Origin: Chamaea fasciata
Taxonomy: Eukaryota; Chordata; Aves; Passeriformes; Sylviidae
Reading direction: 5' to 3'
NCBI GenBank assembly: GCA_029207755.1
Contig: JARCOQ010000003.1
Span: forward strand, 94,070,646-94,134,645
Length of the DNA stretch: 64,000 nt
The notes under the pieces are model-generated. The model was given only the letters and a program-made list of their open reading frames with translations. It made no database searches and was not told where the DNA came from. Position 1 is the first letter of the stretch, and every line of letters starts with the position of its first letter. Shown in pieces: positions 51,996 to 62,862 of this stretch. Both the position numbers and the translations under genes were made by a program.

Positions 51996-52450
51996 CCAGT
52001 AGGCTTGTGAAGTGTGTCTTCCTTTTATGGATGGTTAATGGAGTGCTTCCCAATATATTTTTCCATGTGTCTGCTCCTTTTGTTCCTTGCAGTGGCTTTT
52101 ACTGATTTGCTGAACAAGGTTGTCATGTTCACCCATCTGTAGTTCCTCAGATCACCCTGGGAATCCTTTGTAAAAATTAATTTCCCGACCTTCCCATCCC
52201 CTGGCACAGATGATTCCCGGGGAGAGGTTACACACTGCAGCTTGCAGTGGTGTTATTTCATCCTTCAGTTGCTTTAGAGCTCTGAGGTGAATTCCATCTG
52301 GTCCTAGTGAGCTGTTAGGGTTGTGCCCTGGGAAATGTGATCTCTGAAGAGAGAACTCCAGGATAACTCCAGTGGATCGTACGTAAGTGCAAATGCTCAC
52401 TGCTCTGACCCTCATTTTGTTTTCCACTCCCAGGCAACTTGAATTCTGTT
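51340..52450 (-). pseudogene. Decayed CR1 LINE with reverse-transcriptase remains
   Basis: Read on the minus strand, 52500-52150 encodes GPDGIHLRALKQLKDEI, and after frame breaks GDLRNYRWVNMTTL (about 52160-52110). These are recognisable forms of the GPDGIHPRVL... and DPGNYRPVSLTS segments at the start of the CR1 ORF2 reverse transcriptase. On the + strand the same region shows CAGATCACCCTGGGAATCCTTTGTAAAAAT and, at 51650-51740, CATCACCTTTTCCAGGTCATTTAAGAC and TCCCAAAGGATTGTGTTGG, known CR1 blocks in reverse complement. Stops, frameshifts and an A-rich insertion at 51928-51994 make it inactive. Ends are approximate; the left part (51340-51600) is weakest. Confidence 0.78.
51928..51994 (+). 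repeat. A-rich tract within the CR1 relic
   Basis: 67 bases of A interrupted by two single G residues. It sits inside the CR1 relic. It could be the expanded tail of an inserted retrocopy, but I recognise nothing upstream. The 66-codon lysine-rich ORF across it is an artefact. Confidence 0.9.
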
Positions 52451-55400
52451 CTAGTAATTTTTGCTTGGCCTCATAGTCAGGCATTCACAACATCCAAATA
52501 AAGACCACCTAATGAAAAAATAAATATTATAGAAATGGTGCTCTTTGGATTAGTGTATTTGTCATGCTTTATTTCATATTTATTGCATAGGTTTTTTTAC
52601 CGTCTTCTTAAGTCGATGAAAGGATCTTGCAGTGTTCCCCTATAGACTCCACAACATAAGACATGTACCTTTACCAGGATTATGCCTAAAAATAGACTAC
52701 CAGTAGTGTTAAATAGCCACAACTTTTCTTGTACAATGCCATGCCAGAACTAATAGATGTCTGTTTAAGGGATTAGAACATTTAAATTGGACGACAGACT
52801 GTAAGGAACGGGAACCATGTGTAATGAGCAATGTGAAGGCAATTGCAAGGAACCAAAACAAGGAAACATACCAGAAAGCTTGGATGAACAAAAATTCAGC
52901 TAGAAAGGTTTCCACTAAGGCTATGTAATTTAATTTAAAGCTTTGAAAGATTTTCTGTCGTACTTGGAAAGTTCACGTAATTTATACTTCTTATATTTCA
53001 GTTTAAAGTCTTACAAAGGGATTTACAGATCTTTTGTGGTTTTGGTGGACTAATTCACTAGCCTGTTGCATTGGAGACACACAGTGTTCTGCAAAATATA
53101 TTCAGGATGAATCAAAGTATTTAGTTTCTAAATCAGAAACCATTTTTGGATGTTACAAAAGATAGATATCCATTGCCACTAAATTAAGAAAATTTCCTAG
53201 AAGACCACTATGGAAGATTTTAGATTTCTGGATGTTTAGACACATTTTCTAATTCAGGAGTGGGGAATGGTCAGTAAAATTCTACATTTTCATAATAGCT
53301 CTACATTCATTTTAACTGTGATCATATGTAGAAAACATTCCAGCCCCTCCAAAAAGATTGTACAGGGTTGTTTAGAAGGCAGAACAGGTGCTTTTGTAGA
53401 ATTCATTACTCACAATTTATAAAGCCATGTGGAATATAATAACTTAGACGTTTTGATTGTCTGAAAATTTTGCTTGAAAGGCACAGAGAGGTACCAATGA
53501 AATGACTGGCTGAAGTTGTGTACTTCTGGTGTAAATCAGTGCTTTAGAATTAGAACCAAAATTGTGGTCACACTTTGAATATATCTGTGTCTTCTTAGAA
53601 TCCTTTTCTACTCCAGAGTCCTGGTACCCCAGATATCCCCACTGCAGCTATAATTTCACACTGTGGCTATGCTCTGAAACAAATGAAACATGTCCCTAAA
53701 ATACAGAAAAGTGCAGCATGCTGTATGTTAGGGTTGTTCACACACACAAAATACGGCAGTTCTTTGCAAGCCATCCAGTCATTCACAGGCATTGCAGGAG
53801 ATCTCACAGCCTCCTATCCTCATTTGCCATACCCAAAAAGCTGGAATTACATGTCGGAAGGCTGCGTCCTAAGCTCTCTCACTTGTGTGACCCTCAGGGA
53901 CTTGGTGTGTGTGTAACAGGGTTGCAATGTGGGAAATACATGAGGAGAAAGAACCCTGTGCAATAGTTGGTTGCATATGCATCTGCTCATAGGCACAGTT
54001 TTACTCATGAGAAAATTTCCCAGCAGCAATACAGCACTTTTGGGAATGATGTGTCCAGCTTTTTACAAATTCATACTCCAAAGACCCTGGGCTGTGTGTG
54101 TATGTGCAGTGGGCAGGTTACAGTGGTTACACAGTCAGTATCTATACACTGTGTATCAAGATCCAGAAGACATCTGGGGTGCTGTGATGAAACCTGCATT
54201 ACTTGGAACCCCCTGCAGATGGAATGAGTGATGCCCATGAGGACATGGAGTGTGGCAGTCCAGTTTTTAGTCTCGTCAGTCACAGAAGCAGCAAAGGACA
54301 CAACATGAAGAGTTCTCATCACAGATTGCAACAAAACTTCCCATACCAGCTCTCACAGCGAAAAACTCCCACTATGGATGGCCAGCCAGGAGCACATGTT
54401 CATCCTGGCATAGGAGCCAGTATCTGGTGGGTGTCTTGATGTAGATACCCATTTTAGTGGAATTTGGGGAGTAGAGCAGAATGAGAGAACTGCCTTGCTC
54501 CTTAACAAGCTTGTCCCTGTTTGCTCCCAAACAGATGGGAAATTGCAGGCTGTTCAGAGGAAAGAGCCTAATGCCTTGTTTCTGTGTAAAAAAGCAGCCA
54601 TTGTATGTCACTCTTTTACAGCAAGAAATAACCTACTGTCATGGATTAAAAACAGCTAAGTGGTACACACAGCCAGAGGAGTGCCTGTGGTCTTAAGTAA
54701 TGATGTGTCTTGCAACTCACATATCCAGATATATCCACAGGGGTGCCATAGGCTTCCCACATCAGATGGGCAGTGTCTCAGTAGCTGAAAAATGACTTTC
54801 TGTTAAAGGATGATCCCCACCTTCTTCACAAGCTGTCAGGACTGCATTGCACCTCCTTTAATGCACTACCTTACTTATGGAATACTGGGACATGGCAGGA
54901 CAGGGCATTGCACCTGTGACAAAAAGGGAACTCTGTTACTGACTCTTTCCAGGGTTAACTGTGACTCTGGATGTCTGCTGGAAGTCTGTCCACTGCCTGC
55001 CAGATATGAGCCTTCCCAGAAAAAGGGCTATAGGTGAGTCTGTCCAGTGTATGCACCTAGAGGATTCTCAGGGCAGCGAGCACAGCTCTCAGGCCAAGTG
55101 TTCCAGCTTCTCTCCTAGTGTGTTGTGCTGGTTGACCTCTGAGCCCACTGCAGAAGCAGCAAAGGCATGGAGTTGTTGCTCCAAAAAGACATTTGTAAAT
55201 CTGCTGTGCATTTTAAACTGAACCAACTGTCCAGGAGTGCGTATTCAGTGAGGCAACAGGAAGGTGCCTGTGATGCAATGTCTTGCACAGCAGAGGCAGG
55301 CAAACTCCTCCCTGCCCTAGCTGCTAGAGCAGTTTTCTGCTGCAGTCCAACCTACAGATTCTGCAAAGTTGTTCAACACATTAAGATGGACCCTACCATA

Positions 55401-58400
55401 AGAGCTGACAATGGTTGGCATGAGTGCAGCAGCACCTTTTCAAAAGGTGCTAGCTTCTATAAAGGCCTCCAGTTCTTCAAGAAATGCTCGCTGTTTCTAT
55501 TTGTGAGTTTGGGTTGGGTTGTTCTGTGTTTGGTCTGTTTTTCATTTTGGTGTTCAGCTGTGAAAGGAATAAATTCATCTATACTAGTACACATCTGAGC
55601 TAGAGAAGAAATGACAGCAAGTTTGCTTATCCAACTGATGGCTCATGGATCAGTAGCTGTCAGTTCTGTAGGGCAATGACAGTTCTGGGACATTGGAGAT
55701 TGTCCCCCCAAAGATGCTGTAGTTGCATATCAGGTCACATAGTAACTGTTTATGCAAAGCCTTCATTCAGCCTTCTCATCTGTTGGCTTTTCCATGGCCA
55801 CTTAATGTTACTGGTGTTGCTTTCCCTCTATGCAGACCTCTACTGAGTGAGGGGAGATGAAGCTTGGCTATTGACCACATCCAGTAGTTGGGGAGCGAGG
55901 AAAAATCTGTGCTCAAGGACATCCTCACTGCTCGTCAATGTCTGAGAGGAAGGGTTTTATGATCCTCCTTTTGTGAGGTTAAACATAGCTGCTTCTTGTA
56001 ATATATGCCTTTAATCTGCTTTGGTCATCTTAAAAGCCATTCTTCATAACAGCTTTATTTTGAGTTGTCCTGCTGTAATCGATGGGGTGCAGTTTGTACC
56101 AAATCACTGAACTATTGTCACTTCCTGCCCTGATCTTAACATAAACATTTGAAATAGGTAAATTAGAATGGGAATTTTGAGCAGCTAGTTCCAAGGCAGG
56201 CATCTGTATGAGCCTTATCTGGAGTTAGGTGAGAGATCCAGCCCTGTTGACAGAACTGGGTTCCAGGTAAGCTCTGGAGCAGTACCTTTGTGTTTTTCCA
56301 GTTACAGTAATGCTTGCCTACCTTTGCTTAGGAAATACTTCTGGATTTTTCCCTCCTGTAGTTTCTCACACATACAAATTGCAGCATTTTCAAATAAAAC
56401 TCACTTCCATGAAAGAATTTCTCCTTTCTCCATAGCTGTAGTGAACTTGATTTTTTGCTATTATTTTGCTATTATATTTTTGTCAGTTTCTGTTCTTTTG
56501 TCCCTCAGTGGCATCAAACCACTGTGGGCAGGCAGGCTGCAAACACAGGAGTAGCTGCTTGGCAGTGGAGTGTGGGAAGTGCAGGAGTCAGTGCTCAGCA
56601 GGAAATAAATGAATAGTTTAAGCTACTTCAATGGTAACTCCATAAGCCTCAGCAACACAAATCTCTTGCTGCTGTGTATCTGTAACCTTAGATGACTTTG
56701 AGGACTGAACTCTGCAGTCTATAGCTCATCTACACAGCATTGCAGTCTTCTTTTATTGATGGCATTTCCTACTTCTGTCATCAACATATTCCAATCCATC
56801 TCCTTAATTTTGTGCTTTGTGAAGACACTACTGTGTAACGCAACAATACAACTAACATTGTTCCTGTTCCTTACCGCCCTTATCACCTTAAAATTCATTT
56901 ATCATTTTCACATCTCTCCTTTACACTGTGTTTTGCTGCAATGCCTACAAAAATTTGGAAACAGCCTGACTGTAAGTGAGCTGAGAACATCGCTTTGCAT
57001 GCCAAGCTATACGTTCTCTTTGTTTCCTTGTGTTACTTCAACTGGTGGCAATCATCTGCCTCCCCTCAGATTTTAGGCCCTTCAGGGCAGGACTATCTCC
57101 TCCTGTTATAAGCTAACAGTGCCCAGTCCTGTTATCCCAACAGAGCTAGCAGTTCAGTTAGCTTTGTTTAAGACAAAATTACTTTTAGCTTAGCTCTAAT
57201 TTTTGAATAATGCACATAATGATTTGCAAGGATATGCTCTCAGATCTAATAACTGTTGAAGTCAACAGCTGTGTGTTGAGGAAGATTTGGTGGTTTGTTT
57301 TCTTTATATGGTTTATTTTATTGATTTGCCTGCAGTGACAGCACTTTATATTTGGTCCTGTCCTGCACACAAAGGGGTGTTAGTGGAAGCTGTGGGTAGG
57401 TTCAGAATTCTGCTGTGCATTCCTGCAGCTGGGACTCTTTAAGGATGATTAATTTTGGAAAGTACTTCTTTAGCTAAATATCTGGATTGTTTTCAAAATT
57501 ATGACTTCTAAATGTCATATTGTTCACCAGGTATAGAATGAAAATGGTGTACACTTTATGGGAAATTCTCTTTTAAAATTCTGTCCCTGTATCAGGATAG
57601 AGAGCCTTGAGTAAATCAAGCTTAATGGCCCTCAAAGCCAGCAGAGAGTCTTGCTTGAAACCAGTTTATTGTTCAGAATTGTGACTGCACGTAGGCAGTG
57701 CCCTGCAGTGTTCTGCCTGCAATCTGTACCCATCAGGTAGATGTACCCATAAAAGTGAGACATCAGCCCCAACCCCCTCAGCCTATGGTGGGTAACAAGA
57801 AACTGATGCCTGTCAACATGCACAAATGTGCCAACTGCCTGAGGTGCCCTGGGGCTGCCAAGAGCCTTCTCCTGTCTGCAGGTGTGCAGCTGCCTTCCCC
57901 TGGCAGCGAGGCTGCCCACCCCAGCCACCCCAGCATTGTCCCCTCCTCAGTGTCACATGCTTGCTCTCACATTGCCAGTCTGTGACCTTGCCTGAGCAAA
58001 GCCAGCAGTGTGACTGTGGTGGGTTTCCTTAGGAATTTAGTGCAGCAGCAGGAGAATCACCTGCCTTGTCCCCGCTTTTCCCACTGTTTTTGGGGCCCAG
58101 GCCATACCTGTGTGCGGGGTGTGGCAGTGGGTGCACATGGCAGCCCCAGGCACGCACAGCTCAGCAATACCAGCGTCAGCTGCAGGAACCACCCCCAGCA
58201 GCTCGAGCGGCGCCCAGCGAGCTCTGTGTCCTTTCTGCAGGGGACGTCCTGTGGTGACCTGGCTGCACTGGAGGGGAGGCCTGAGGGGGCTGCTCACCTG
58301 GGCACCTCCACCACCTCTTCATGTGGTTTAACTCATGCACCTGAGCTGGTCTCACTCTCCCCTCCCTCTGCTGCAGGATGGCTAAATTTTTTTTGAGAAA

Positions 58401-58844
58401 TAGATTAAAAAAAAAAAAAAAAAAAAGAAAAAAAGAAAAAGCAATGAGGGGGAAAAAAAAGCAGAGGTAGATGTAGGCAATGGACTCCTTTGTGTGTGGG
58501 AATCAGAGCCTGCCTAGCATCCAGAGTCTCAAGTGCCATAGGCCATTGCTACTCCAGATTCCACAAGGGTCTCCAATGACAAGAACTGATGAGCAGAAGA
58601 AAGTAGTACAGGACCCTCTCCTGAAGAGAAATTTCTAGTGCTAGAGCTGGTATAGAGGGAAATGCTGAGGTAGCTGCCCTTTTGTCAGGATAAAAATAAA
58701 TATGCTAGGAAGTATCTGGGAAAATGAGCTGGTAAATAAGAATCATTGTATGGAGCACAGAAAGCAAGGAAAACTGGGAAGATGAATCTGATTTTAAGAC
58801 AGAACACTTTTAAGAATCTGAAAGAGGATTATTATGATGCGGGA
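52451..58844. other. Intergenic, no recognised gene
   Basis: A 6.4-kb stretch. At 53690-55600 moderately long ORFs occur on both strands (87 codons minus at 54071, 143 codons plus at 55167) in higher-GC sequence than the surroundings, possibly a decayed element. At 57620-58390 sequence is GC-rich with few CpG. A minus-strand AATAAA (TTTATT at 57665-57670) might end a minus-strand transcript. An A-rich tract lies at 58407-58440. I could not assign a family to any of these. Confidence 0.45.
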
Positions 58845-58905
58845 ATCAAACAACCACCATTAAAGCTGGGAAAGACCTCTAAGATCATAAAGTCCAACTG
58901 TCAAG
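58845..58905 (-). mobile_element. Short CR1 3' end relic
   Basis: CAACCACCATTAAAGCTGGG, AAAGACCTCTAAGATCATAAAGTCCAACTGTC is the reverse complement of a common avian CR1 3' end (GTTGGACT.GATGATCTTAGAGGTCTTTTCCAACC). Only the last 60 bp or so are recognisable. Confidence 0.8.
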
Positions 58906-60427
58906 AGAATGAGCTGCCTGAAAGAGAACCTAACAAAGTCTGGGGCACATAGGGAAAGTGACAAGTCCACGAATGATTACTGTCTAAGTATGCGAGGCAT
59001 TTGTCTGAGGGTGGTCAATAGCACAGGCTTCAAAATCTGCCAGAAGAGCAGGGGCCAGAGCCCCATGTGCAGTACTTTCCCTGCTGCTTGCACTGAGCTG
59101 ACATGGGTGACGCTGTCACAAGAGTCCCTGCTCCACACTCTGGAGAGGCAGGGTCATGATCACTGGCAGCATGGAAAGCTTTTAGTGGAGTGCCAGTCAA
59201 GAAGGGCCTTTAAAGAGTGTGAAAAGGATTTATTTCTTTTGTTTGAGTCCTGCTGCTTTTGGGGAAGCAGCCCTTGCTGGTCCCAAAGGCACTGGATTAC
59301 AGCAAAGGAAGTTGTAATTTCATTATTGATTTGTCCTCCTAATGGAAATAGAGCACAAGGTGGTGAATATTGACAGCTGAGTTCACAGTATCCTTTGTCT
59401 TTAATGTTGGGGAGGATGTCAGCATATCACTTGCATTCTCAGCTGCTAGATGCCTATTAGAAAACAGTGCCTCCATCAGGCAGGGAAGGCATTAGTGGAT
59501 GAATGAAGTGAGCAGTCTGCACAGCACATGGGATCCCTGTGTTTGTGCCAAGGGATGTCTTGTGGCTTGTCCAGTCCCCAGCCTAGAAGGGGCACGTTCA
59601 TCTCTGCATCTTGGCAGTCAGGATTCAATTCTCAGAGACTTGGACTTCAAAAGGAGTGGAAGCAATCCCTTGTTTGATCAAAGTTCTCCTGAAACAGCCT
59701 AGGACAGTTATTCTTTCAGAGTCCTTGGGCACGTAATTCAGATTTTGGTAACATCTGCAATTACAGAAAATATTCTACAATTCAGCTGTGTTGCACATGG
59801 CCAAGACATCCTTTTTAAAGACAGGTATGTCAGCCAAAGCATATGCTTTCCTTTCCCTTTTATTTTCCACACAAAGAGACTTGTTTGGAAAGCTCTCCCT
59901 TTCTGAATACTGTGTCACTGGGATCTCACTGCCCTTCTCCAAATGGAAAGAGTTACACACAAAATGGCAGAAATTTTGCAGCTCGTGAAACTCTGATACT
60001 TCAGTAAAGAGGTTTTCCTCTGAAAGTAGGCAAGGCTGTAAATTTAAAGGAAAATCTCAGTGTTCTGTGTATTTCCAGAAAAAGGCAGACTGCATCATTA
60101 ACCTTGTCCTGCTCTGAGTAGCAAGCACAAGCCCTCTTCTGACTGTTTGGGAAAGCTGGCATGGGGCATACAGTGAGAAACAAGGAAAAGGCCTTTCACT
60201 TTTCATACTATAGGTTTTCATCCCAAATGCATTTGGGCAGGTACTGATAGACTTCCCGTTAACTTCAGTCAGCTCCCAATTTTATGTTGATTACTTCCTG
60301 TTAATACAGTAGTTCCTATAGCTAACGGATACAGTGCAAAAGGTTTAGCATGGGGTCACGGTGAAAATTGCATATTATCGAAAAAAAGAACAAAAAGATT
60401 GACAAGTTCCCAGTCTTTTGCTTTTAG
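58906..60427. other. Intergenic
   Basis: The longest open frame (154 codons, 58909-59373) does not resemble any family I know and has no convincing splice or promoter context. Nothing else was recognised. Confidence 0.5.
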
Positions 60428-60595
60428 TGCCCAGAGAAGTTGTGGAAATATTCAAGGCCAAGTAGGATGGGGCTTGGAGCAGACTGGTCTAGTGGAAGGT
60501 GTCGGTGTCTGTGCCTGTGGCAGGGGAGTTGGAACTAGGTGACTTCAAAGGTCCTTCCAACCCAAACCATCTGTGATGATTCGATGATGATGATT
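60428..60595 (+). mobile_element. CR1 LINE 3' end, + strand
   Basis: The order TGCCCAGAGAAGTTGTGG, TATTCAAGGCCAAGTAGGATGGGGCTTGGAGCA, CTGGTCTAGTGGAAGGTGTC, GGCAGGGGAGTTGGAACTAGGTGACTTC and CCTTCCAACCCAAACCATCTG is the typical avian CR1 3' end. It ends in GATGATTCGATGATGATGATT in place of the usual ATTCTATGA repeats. It is 5'-truncated and lacks a short piece after GTTGTGG. Confidence 0.95.
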
Positions 60596-60625
60596 TAGAT
60601 GGATGCTACAGGATGAGTTCAACTC

Positions 60626-60647
60626 TTTTTTTTTTTTTTTTTTTTTT
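60626..60647 (+). repeat. Poly(T) run, 22 bp
   Basis: A homopolymer about 30 bp after the CR1 end. CR1 has no poly(A) tail, so it is probably independent of that element. Confidence 0.85.
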
Positions 60648-61779
60648 AATGAGACATTGCTTTGCTGGTGCCACAGGGTTGGTGTGCTACAGACCTGGTG
60701 CAGTGAAAGGAAAATGAGAACTGCCCACTCTGTGCTATGTAAGCCAGAGCCTTGGAATAAAACAGCATTCCTTGATGTAACATTAATTAGGGACCTGCTG
60801 AAAGGAAGATGAGGAAGTGGTATCATTGTGGTATACCTGTGGAATACCTGGAATGGATTATTCCTCCAAGTAGAATCATGTTCTCCTCTTTTATAGCAGG
60901 AATATTTCTCAGAGATCTTTAAACTGCCTTAGCAGAGACTACAGAGGTGCAAGTCAGCACTGATCTCTGGAACGCTTGTCATGAAAACTGGTGTGGGCTC
61001 AATGTGCACATTGGTGCTCTACTGACTGACAACACCTGAAGATTCTTACCCTGCATGTTTAGAAGTAGGACTGCAACAGGAGTCAAGTTCTGCCTTGCTA
61101 TCCAAATGCAAGGGTGCAGATACTGAAAATGGAAAAAAAAAAAGAGCTTTCTTAGCATGGTCTATTGCTGGACACCACTAAACGTTGGAGAAATTAATTT
61201 TGTAGACTATATTTTACTACAGTTTCTCACGTAGTGGGGTATATGACTGCAGGAATAGAACTGAATTCAAGGTCACTACAGTGAAAAAAGATCACAAAAA
61301 GTAGTAATATCAGTAATTATCAGATTAAATATTTTTAGTTTTAAAGAGCTAGCAGTAGAAAAACACCCAAGACTGTGCATAATGCTGAGTAAAAGGGAAT
61401 GCTATCAGAAAAGAAAGCACTTATTTTTAAATGTGCCTCCAAATAGCCCTGTTATATTAGCACATCCTTTCAACTTGGGTCATGGTTGCATTAAGCTTCC
61501 TTACCCAGTCAGGTCATCCTGTGGGTATAAATACATGCTTTAAGTTATATAAACATTATCCAATCCTATTTGCATTGTCACTCTGTGACACAAAATGCTA
61601 TAACGACCTCCTTTTCCTATGTCCAGTGCTATCTATAAAGCAGGCTTAGGTCCTTTTCTTATTAAGGAGGTCAGCTCTCTTAATGAGCTTTAGGCATTCC
61701 CAGAGAGTTTTCCAATATTGCAAGACATACCTGGCCCCAGGCAGGACTGTTTCAGCCCTGCCAACACCTAAGCAGTGCA
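60648..61779. other. Intergenic, upstream of promoter candidate
   Basis: AT-rich, with a short A-run at 61132-61143. No repeat or gene was recognised. Confidence 0.5.
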
Positions 61780-61850
61780 GACAGATCCCATGTGACAGGT
61801 TATGCAATGCAGAGGGGCTTTATATACCCCGGGCCCTGGAGCAAGGAAAG
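61780..61850 (+). promoter_or_regulatory. Candidate TATA promoter with C/EBP-type site
   Basis: TATATA lies at 61821-61826 within GGCTTTATATACCCCGGG. Just upstream, GTTATGCAAT (61799-61808) matches the C/EBP consensus on the minus strand (ATTGCATAAC). An E-box CATGTG (61789-61794) is also present. A start about 30 bp after the TATA box would fall near 61850-61856, a few bases before a consensus splice donor. The arrangement suggests a tissue-restricted promoter for the exons listed next. It rests on motifs only. Confidence 0.45.
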
Positions 61851-61873
61851 GGCTCGAGGGAAAAGAGCATCAG
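61850..61873 (+). other. Candidate non-coding first exon
   Basis: A short exon is inferred between the expected start point and the donor CAG|GTGAGTAAG at 61873/61874. An ORF beginning at 61683 also reads through it and stays in frame into the next exon (AG|A), so if transcription begins further upstream the exon could be coding. Confidence 0.35.
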
Positions 61874-62015
61874 GTGAGTAAGAAATGTTTGCATACTCTG
61901 TTTCTTGGGGTGCTTTTGGGCACTGCAGCAAACTGCATTAGGTTTAATCTTATGTTTCATGAAGAGGCCAACTTGTAAAACATCCTGGGGTTTAGTAATG
62001 TTTTGTGTGTTCTAG

Positions 62016-62104
62016 AATTGTAGGGGCTGAAATTCTACAAAGACTCAGAAATCATGGTTATTCCTCTCCGGAGAATGACACCTGGGTATATAAGATTGCT
62101 GCAG
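62016..62104 (+). CDS. Candidate exon with start codon, unknown gene
   Basis: An 89-bp exon candidate lies between the acceptor tttgtgtgttctag and the donor GCAG|GTATGA. An ATG at 62054 has a strong context (A at -3, G at +4) and opens 17 codons (MVIPLRRMTPGYIRLLQ) ending exactly at the donor, in phase 0 with the next candidate exon. A second frame (IVGAEILQRLRNHGYSSPE and onward) is open through the whole exon and also continues into the next, so sequence alone cannot choose. Neither product resembles a family I recognise. The human neighbour expected on this side, TDRP, does not match. Confidence 0.35.
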
Positions 62105-62461
62105 GTATGAAATTTCTTATATTTTTTTTTCTAATTTTAATTAATCTTAAAAATACCTGCATTTCTCTTTATCAGGTTGATTTTATTTCAAACTATTGCA
62201 TGATCAACCCAAGGGACACTGGTTTCATGTGGGTTAACTCACATAACTCAAAATAATTAATCCTCTGCTGAAAAGCAAGGGAATTATGACATTTCTTGAT
62301 AATTGGTATCATGTTGGAATACTAAATGCAGAATATTTAGAAGAAGTTAATTCTTCTGCAGTGCTTAAACTGAAACTGTTTCCCCATAATTTTCTCTTGC
62401 AATGGCCTTGCATGTTTGGGGTAGTGGGAAAATGGTAATGGAAAGAAGGGTACAACTCAGG

Positions 62462-62500
62462 TGACCCATCAGTGGGTCATCAGTGACCCATCAGTGACCA
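62462..62500. repeat. Small hairpin with tandem TGACCCATCAG units
   Basis: TGACCCA (62462-62468), spacer TCAG, TGGGTCA (62473-62479), spacer TCAG, TGACCCA (62484-62490), spacer TCAG, TGACCA. The first two units are perfect 7-bp inverted repeats; the third repeats the first. Could be local slippage or a cluster of nuclear-receptor-like half sites (TGACC). Confidence 0.85.
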
Positions 62501-62799
62501 CTTCAGCAGCTTCTTGGCTGTGATAAGGAAGCCTCAATCAGTATTGACCTCTGAACCACTTGGAAATCAGACTGTCAATCATTATATGAAGAAAACAAAA
62601 GCATGTATAGAAAATATTTTAAATTAGCTGAACAATTGAGACTAAAGCAGCTATTAATATATACACATATATGTACACCAAAGAATACAGAAGAATTCCA
62701 TATTTTGATATTTACAGAGTATCCATCCTTTCTCTGGAAAATGTCACAGCTCTTAGCACTGTGATCTGCATCCAGAATCATAGACGGTAGCAGCTGAGA

Positions 62800-62862
62800 G
62801 GAGATAGCTGAGTGGTTAAGAGGCTGAGCTAAATATGCTGTGTCTCAGTCCTAGCCATGAAT
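62800..62862 (+). repeat. tRNA-derived SINE-like relic (possible)
   Basis: GATAGCTGAGTGGTTAAGAGG resembles a Pol III A box (TRGCnnAGTGG) and is followed after about 35 bp by CTCAGTCCTAGCC where a B box would lie. The B box (GGTTCGAATCC) is not intact and no tRNA cloverleaf can be drawn, so at most this is an old tRNA-derived repeat. Confidence 0.3.

Noticed and set aside
51905..52105. Lysine-rich 66-codon ORF
   Set aside because: It is a translation of the A-rich tract.
54071..54334. Harbinger or hAT transposase on the minus strand
   Set aside because: None of the expected catalytic or DNA-binding motifs could be lined up in either strand; too weak to call.
55167..55598. 143-codon + strand ORF as a possible gene
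   Set aside because: No family resemblance, no promoter or splice context, and overlapping ORFs on the other strand; kept only as part of an unassigned block.
58909..59373. 154-codon ORF as a gene
   Set aside because: Starts at the edge of a CR1 relic, no recognisable domain, no splice-site support.
61683..61873. Coding first exon beginning MSFRHSQ
   Set aside because: Most of it lies upstream of the TATA box, so it would not be transcribed from that promoter; kept only as an alternative.
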